From NCBI RefSeq assembly GCF_000237925.1, contig NC_031502.1, positions 12,670,675-12,734,674 on the forward strand: a stretch of DNA of 64,000 bases. The letters are read 5' to 3'. The stretch comes from Schistosoma mansoni. Taxonomy: Eukaryota > Platyhelminthes > Trematoda > Strigeidida > Schistosomatidae. The position numbers and the translations under genes are program-made. Of the stretch, positions 60,101-64,000 are shown piece after piece (position 1 is the first letter of the stretch; each line of letters begins with the position of its first letter). The notes under the pieces were generated by a model. The model was not told where the DNA came from. It did not search any database and was given only the letters and a program-made list of their open reading frames with translations.

Positions 60101-60887
60101 TGTGAAGACGGTCCACAGGTGAAGTTGAGGAAGCTGTGAGAAGCCCAGAAGGAGCCGAACATATCCCATCCAATCAGCTTCGGGAAGAATATTCTAGAAT
60201 CACTACGCGTAGCTTCCCTATTGGACAATGCTGATAACTCCCTGTGTGCAGATTGGATGACTAAACTATAAATACCTGACAGTTTTGCACCATAATTGAC
60301 ACTGTTTGGAATAACATTCTTTCTACTTGTCTTCTGTCTTCTGATTTTGCGACTTGGGAGGGTTCTAGCGTTCAAGTGCTCAAGTATTACGCAACATACT
60401 AAAAATCTATGTTCAAGATATAACGCGTCTTAATTTTTTAACTGGTTAGGAAAACTGCCCAACATCTGTAATTTTTAAACTAGAGAAAAACGTTTAACTC
60501 CTTTTTAAATTTTCTATTATCAAACTAAATGGCTTTTAATTTCTCGAAATATTTTTATTTTGAATAATCGCTCCAATTAATACTTTTTTGTGTTTTTCAG
60601 ATTCCATTAACACATGTGTACTCCATAAGTATTGTGAATTATATTTTTATTTTCGTAACTATTGTCGCTTTATTCCTGTTTTTAATATTCACCCGTTTCA
60701 TGTAAGTTAGTATTCTGTAGTGCATAGTATTTTTCTTAGTATTTTTTATTTACGTTTCAAAAGAAGTGTGAATATTTTCAGTGACTACAGTGCCTCGGTA
60801 GAAAATTCATATTTAATGAATTTCATCGTAACCTCGATAGTCAAAAAGTACCAAGAATTTTGCTCACACTTTAATTCAATCAAATGA
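54103..60887 (+). CDS. GPS/GAIN-like single-pass membrane protein, C-terminal exons
   Basis: Plus-strand exons: 54,103-54,364; 56,391-56,462; 57,488-57,654; 58,954-58,997; 59,875-60,007; 60,601-60,701; 60,782-60,887 (stop 60,885-60,887). Phases agree from 56,391 onward. An exon between 54,364 and 56,391 must be missing from my model, since the phases there differ. The protein has likely N-glycosylation sites (NWST, NFT, NIT), then a cysteine pattern C...W-NDGNC...ECQC...TFAIAL like the GPS motif of adhesion GPCRs and polycystin-1 relatives, then one hydrophobic helix (VNYIFIFVTIVALFLFLIF) and a 36-residue cytoplasmic tail. The usual cleavage triplet H-L-S/T is absent (LPAQGGT instead). The 5' exons lie in or beyond the gap. 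The function is unknown; the GPS call rests on the cysteine and tryptophan spacing. Confidence 0.6.
55858..56076 (+). CDS. candidate additional exon of GPS-like gene
   Basis: The open frame reads GVGQSVEFRVATSRSTIML, a beta-strand-like composition that would suit an extracellular domain. It lies where an exon of the GPS-like gene is missing. No acceptor with a good pyrimidine tract or donor of the needed phase was found. TATA-like sequence just upstream (TGTATAAATATGC near 55,787) could instead mark an old LTR. Confidence 0.25.
   Translation: MCSDVFEIGEQDCNRTGISGVGQSVEFRVATSRSTIMLKLQFDVISDLIHLQGIKQFQIIDFPVSPETLLSP
56915..57063 (-). repeat. Sm-alpha-type SINE, single decayed copy
   Basis: On the minus strand a tRNA-like head (CAGCTAGGTCGATAAC as A-box, GGGCTTGAGTCCC as B-box) is followed by a spoiled hammerhead: stem I TCCAG, ATGATAA where CUGANGA should be, GAAA, and GTC before CTGGATTC. 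The core is damaged, so it should not cleave. It sits in an intron of the GPS-like gene, antisense. Confidence 0.7.
58310..58790. repeat. GC-richer block, possible dispersed repeat
   Basis: This block stands out from its AT-rich surroundings by composition. It contains an open frame (58,525-58,788) with many Pro, Phe and Arg residues and no known domain. I suspect a dispersed repeat, but no second copy is present in the window to prove it. It lies in an intron of the GPS-like gene. Confidence 0.3.
60095..60400 (+). repeat. possible solo LTR in GPS-like gene intron
   Basis: The segment has LTR-like layout: TGTGAAGAC start, CCAATCAGC, TATA-like CTATAAATACC near 60,267, a pyrimidine-rich stretch, and an ACGCAACA end. 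It lies between the exons ending 60,007 and starting 60,601. I did not find a clear target duplication, so its status is inferred from the layout alone. Confidence 0.4.
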
Positions 60888-61252
60888 TATAACACCTCGA
60901 ATCATCTTACTCGTAAAATACAACTACAAGATGATATTTGACGTATTAAATAGTTGGTTAAGGTAAACGATTGCTGGATAGAACTATAGTCATAATGTAG
61001 GGGACGATGCTCACAGAATTGTTTGCAAATAGTATATAGCGATATGTGGCATCCAAGATGCAACAATTGACGAATAGAGTGAAGAATTTCAGTACATCTA
61101 AAGCGCGGCGTTGGTAGAACACTTAGAGACCAGATGAGAAGACAGTTCAGGTGAAAGAACGCACGAACAGATGCGAATGTACAATTAAAAACCATTTACA
61201 TGTATTATCCAAATACTTTGTGTTGCGATGTGCTGTGTCCAAAATCTGATGT

Positions 61253-61472
61253 TGATACACGGCGTGCTACGCGCTTACCCTCCAACTGACTGCTTGAGTG
61301 AGAACACAAGAGTACGCGGAAAAGTGTATTGGGCTACCGAATATATATATATATATATCACTCTAATTTTTAGAAAATTGATCGATTTCTTTGCCAACGA
61401 AATGCACTTATCCTTTAGGTTACTTCTGATTTTCATCGATTGACCTTCTCACAAGGCTACTTTTGAGCGGGT
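61253..61472 (-). repeat. 220-bp inverted repeat, right copy
   Basis: This is the reverse complement of 53,797-54,016, with one visible mismatch and no length change. It lies about 365 bp after the stop codon of the GPS-like gene. Beyond 61,253 the similarity to the left copy fades quickly; beyond 61,472 the comparison is blocked by the gap at the left copy. Confidence 0.9.
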
Positions 61473-61599
61473 TTCCATATCACTTTGTAACTTCTCACAA
61501 CGAACATACCTTCCTCCTGCCTATTGCCTTCATACAGTAAAATCACCCCGTACTATATTTTTGTAAGACTAGGTTTTCTTGAACCTCAAAAGCCAGGGT

Positions 61600-62790
61600 A
61601 GTCCGCTAGATTTTGGAAACCTCCCTAGAATCTATAAGTCTGTGAAATATTTAACCGCATCAACTAATTTGCCATCTCTACCCAGTACTCTGCGCCTAAA
61701 CCCAGCTTTGCTCACTAGATGATCCCAACATACGCATGCAATGCTCCAAAGATATCTATGTTCAATGAGTATCGACGTACGAATTTCCTTCTCTACTTTT
61801 AAAGGCTACGTTTCATATCCAGAGAGTAGAACAGAACGAACTGCTGAGGAGCGTAATGCTCCTTAGGTCGGCGGACAGACATCTCGCTACCGTCACAAGT
61901 TAGCAAAAGCTAGCCGAACTGTTTGAAATGTGTCGAGATTTTGTCAGACACCAACCCACTAGGTTTGGTTCAACTTTCAAGATAATTGGAGTAATCAACG
62001 CGCTCAACTACTTTACTCACTATCATCAGTTCAGGCGTCGATACAGACCAATCCTGAAGTAACATTTTGCATATGGAGGTAGAGAAACGAATCCCAGATA
62101 TCCTTGTAATATTGCTCAAGACGATCAGAAAGCTGCGCATCCTATCAGCTCCAACAAGAAATAAGACCACATCCTCGGCATATTCTAAGTCCACAAGTAA
62201 ATCTCTCGGGAGGAAATCAACTCCTGAAAACTACGTGAAGGAAGTGTGAATTGTAGGACGGCGTCTATGACAAAACTAGATAAAAGTGGAACAGTGAAAA
62301 ACCCTGACGAACGCCACTCGAAGCTGAAAATTCTAGTGATGTTTCCTGAAGAACCACGACGCCATCATAGTGTTCCAGTAGAGCCTTCACAAGGTATATT
62401 TACTTCATTGGTACATCTTTCAATGACAAACAATGCTACAAAACCTCTCGACCAACGGAATTGAACGCTGTCTTAAGGTCAAGGAATACAACTATAAAAG
62501 GAATCCAGTAATTAAACTTATGCTCTGAAACATGGAGAGAAGTGAATATCTGGTTAGTAAATCCACATCTAAAATTGATGCCGGTTTGGTATCCCTTAAT
62601 TTCCTTTCTCCAAATGGCAGATAATCGTCTCACGGTTATACAAACTGGTATTGTAGACTCTATATTGACCAAACTGATTACTCTACGGTTATCAAGAAAG
62701 AATTTTGGTCTTTGCTAATAAACTAGTACGATCAACAATCGAGACTAGTCAAATGGGATTCCGTCCAGATCCCAGTTTATACTGTTAATT
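61600..62790 (-). mobile_element. SR2-like LINE fragment, old
   Basis: On the minus strand: VVFLDLKTAFNSVGREVL (near 62,440-62,495), a catalytic block LEYAEDVVLF (near 62,160-62,190; YADD is usual), CKMLLQDWSVSTPELMI (near 62,020-62,070) and VVERVDYSNYLES (near 61,970). This is the central reverse transcriptase of the SR2-type LINE also seen at 2.1-4.2 kb, here with more changes and several frame breaks. The C-terminal block and tail are not recognisable. Confidence 0.72.
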
Positions 62791-62961
62791 ATCTACGATA
62801 CCTTTGTATTTTTGCATTAGCTGCCGCAATTGTTTGCGAAGATTGCGTAAATTTTATTTTTATTTATGTTTGTGCTACCGTCGCTTGGAAGAGTGAGACA
62901 GGTGAATTTTACTTATTAGTAACACCGTTCATAAACACCTCAAAATACATGTGTTACTTAC

Positions 62962-63095
62962 ACACTGTTGCGAGCAAGCTGTTGTCTGATCTCATCATCA
63001 GTGAATTTAGACGTGAAATTCAGAATATAATCTGGATTTATGCGATACAGAGTTTTGGCATTGTAGGAAATACTATGAAGACTCCGTCCGTAATC
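62962..63095 (-). CDS. exon of an unidentified gene
   Basis: 134 bp are bounded on the minus strand by a TTTCATTTAG acceptor and a GTAAGT donor. The 44 codons plus two bases read DYGRSLHSISYNAKTLYRIN, PDYILNFTSKFTDDEIRQQL and ARNS, with normal protein composition and no stop. I do not recognise the family. It is upstream of, and on the same strand as, the ACSL gene, but its phase does not join directly to the candidate exon at 43,472-43,581, so a shared gene is possible only with more exons between them. Confidence 0.5.
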
Positions 63096-63453
63096 CTAAA
63101 TGAAAAGAGTCATTTAAATAATGACTGAATCGGAAAAGAACAGGAGTAGTGAAAACAACCTACATGTGGATAAGAAGTGGCAGTAAAACCCATACTCAAT
63201 TGATACAATGTTTAAAAATTGCCATTCAATACAGCAGTATTAAACACATAACGGGTTCATGACTGACGGTCAGTAAAATTCAAACATTTACAAATGTTAT
63301 TTTAGAACCTGGAATAGATGTTTTATATGAAGTCGAATAAGCAGCTTCTACAAAACAGATAAACTTATATTTAATTCATTATAATAATCTTGAAGAGGCA
63401 GTTCTATCTGATAAAACGAGTCTGCTTGCTGGACAATTAGATTATTGCTGACT

Positions 63454-63930
63454 TGTTGGGGATGCTAGACCCCCCCCCAGGAATCACATAGTAAACGTCA
63501 TATTTATGTAATTTTACTATGGAAATTTGAATTTCTCATTTTCGCGTCAAAAGCGCCCATTTTTACCTTCAGTTTGTATTTCCCATTTGGAAGGACTTCA
63601 AATGTCATTGGTTCTGTTAGCGGGACATAGATTGGATTAAATCATGTTTATGCATGGTGTTGCTGCACGATGATTGGCTAATTCTTATCCAATCAGCTCT
63701 AGTCGTTGCTCGGAGAAGACTCTAGAAGCTTCTCATGTAAAATCTATAAATATACTAACGTATTTCGTATTGCGCTTACTACTTCATCTATTCCCGTTAT
63801 TTGGAATATAATTTTTCCCTATTCAACCGTGTTCTGATTTGGGGACTTGTCGAGGGTATTGGTGTCCAAGAATACTAAGCAGTAGGAATAGCTGGGTCGT
63901 AATAAGGACTATATATTAATAGTTATAACA
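63454..63930 (+). repeat. LTR of Ty3-like element, solo or 5' end
   Basis: It starts TGTTGGGGATGC and ends TTATAACA, about 477 bp. It has CCAATCAGC, a TATA-like CTATAAATATAC near 63,747, and downstream blocks shared with the diverged copy at 25,880-26,150. A run of ten C lies near 63,470. The window ends 70 bp later, so I cannot tell a solo LTR from the start of a full element. Confidence 0.6.
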
Positions 63931-64000
63931 GGTTCGTTTCCTCTTTTATTACGCTGTTTTGTGACGTTTTTCCAAGAACGTTTTTGTGCTGTATATATAC

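Noticed and set aside
1-64000. CRISPR arrays, bacterial-type operons, rRNA or standalone tRNA genes.
   Set aside because: None seen. The tRNA-like boxes found all belong to SINE heads, and gene structure is eukaryotic throughout.

Overview
The window looks like nuclear DNA from a blood fluke (Schistosoma or a close relative). It is AT-rich, has long introns filled with retroelements, and carries RTE-clade LINEs of the SR2 type and SINEs of the Sm-alpha type whose bodies hold hammerhead ribozyme sequences. One gene has 33-36 nt introns near its start, as schistosome genes often do. The species cannot be fixed from the sequence alone. Two runs of exactly 200 N (26,444-26,643 and 53,597-53,796) are scaffold gaps, so distances across them are unreliable.

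Four host genes can be supported. (1) 4,955-7,727, minus: the 5' end of a RIC1-like gene (partner in the Rab6 exchange factor complex), with its 3' part not visible. (2) 24,278-39,694, minus: a long-chain acyl-CoA synthetase of the ACSL1/5/6 type. Thirteen exons with matching phases give about 573 residues to the stop codon; only the N-terminal ~125 residues are not securely placed. (3) 54,103-60,887, plus: the C-terminal part of a membrane protein with a GPS-like cysteine motif, one transmembrane helix and a short tail. (4) 62,962-63,095, minus: a single convincing exon of an unidentified gene.

The rest is mostly mobile DNA. 0.5-4.2 kb holds SR2-like LINE pieces and a SINE. 9.6-13.7 kb holds a plus-strand SR2-like LINE split by a minus-strand RTE element. 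15.8-17.7 kb holds an inverted pair of LTR-related fragments. 20.5 kb and 26.4 kb hold two palindromic hammerhead SINE dimers, each with its own target-site duplication. 28.5-30.2 kb holds a young, short LTR element with 5-bp duplications inside an ACSL intron. 42 kb holds a Penelope-like GIY-YIG fragment, 45.6 kb a CR1/Jockey-like fragment, 49.4-53.6 kb a BEL/Pao element cut by a gap, 61.6-62.8 kb another SR2 fragment, and 63.45 kb an LTR.

The most unusual structures are the palindromic hammerhead SINEs and a 220-bp, nearly identical inverted repeat (53,797-54,016 against 61,253-61,472) that brackets the visible exons of the GPS-like gene. Family names rest on remembered protein motifs; no search was run.
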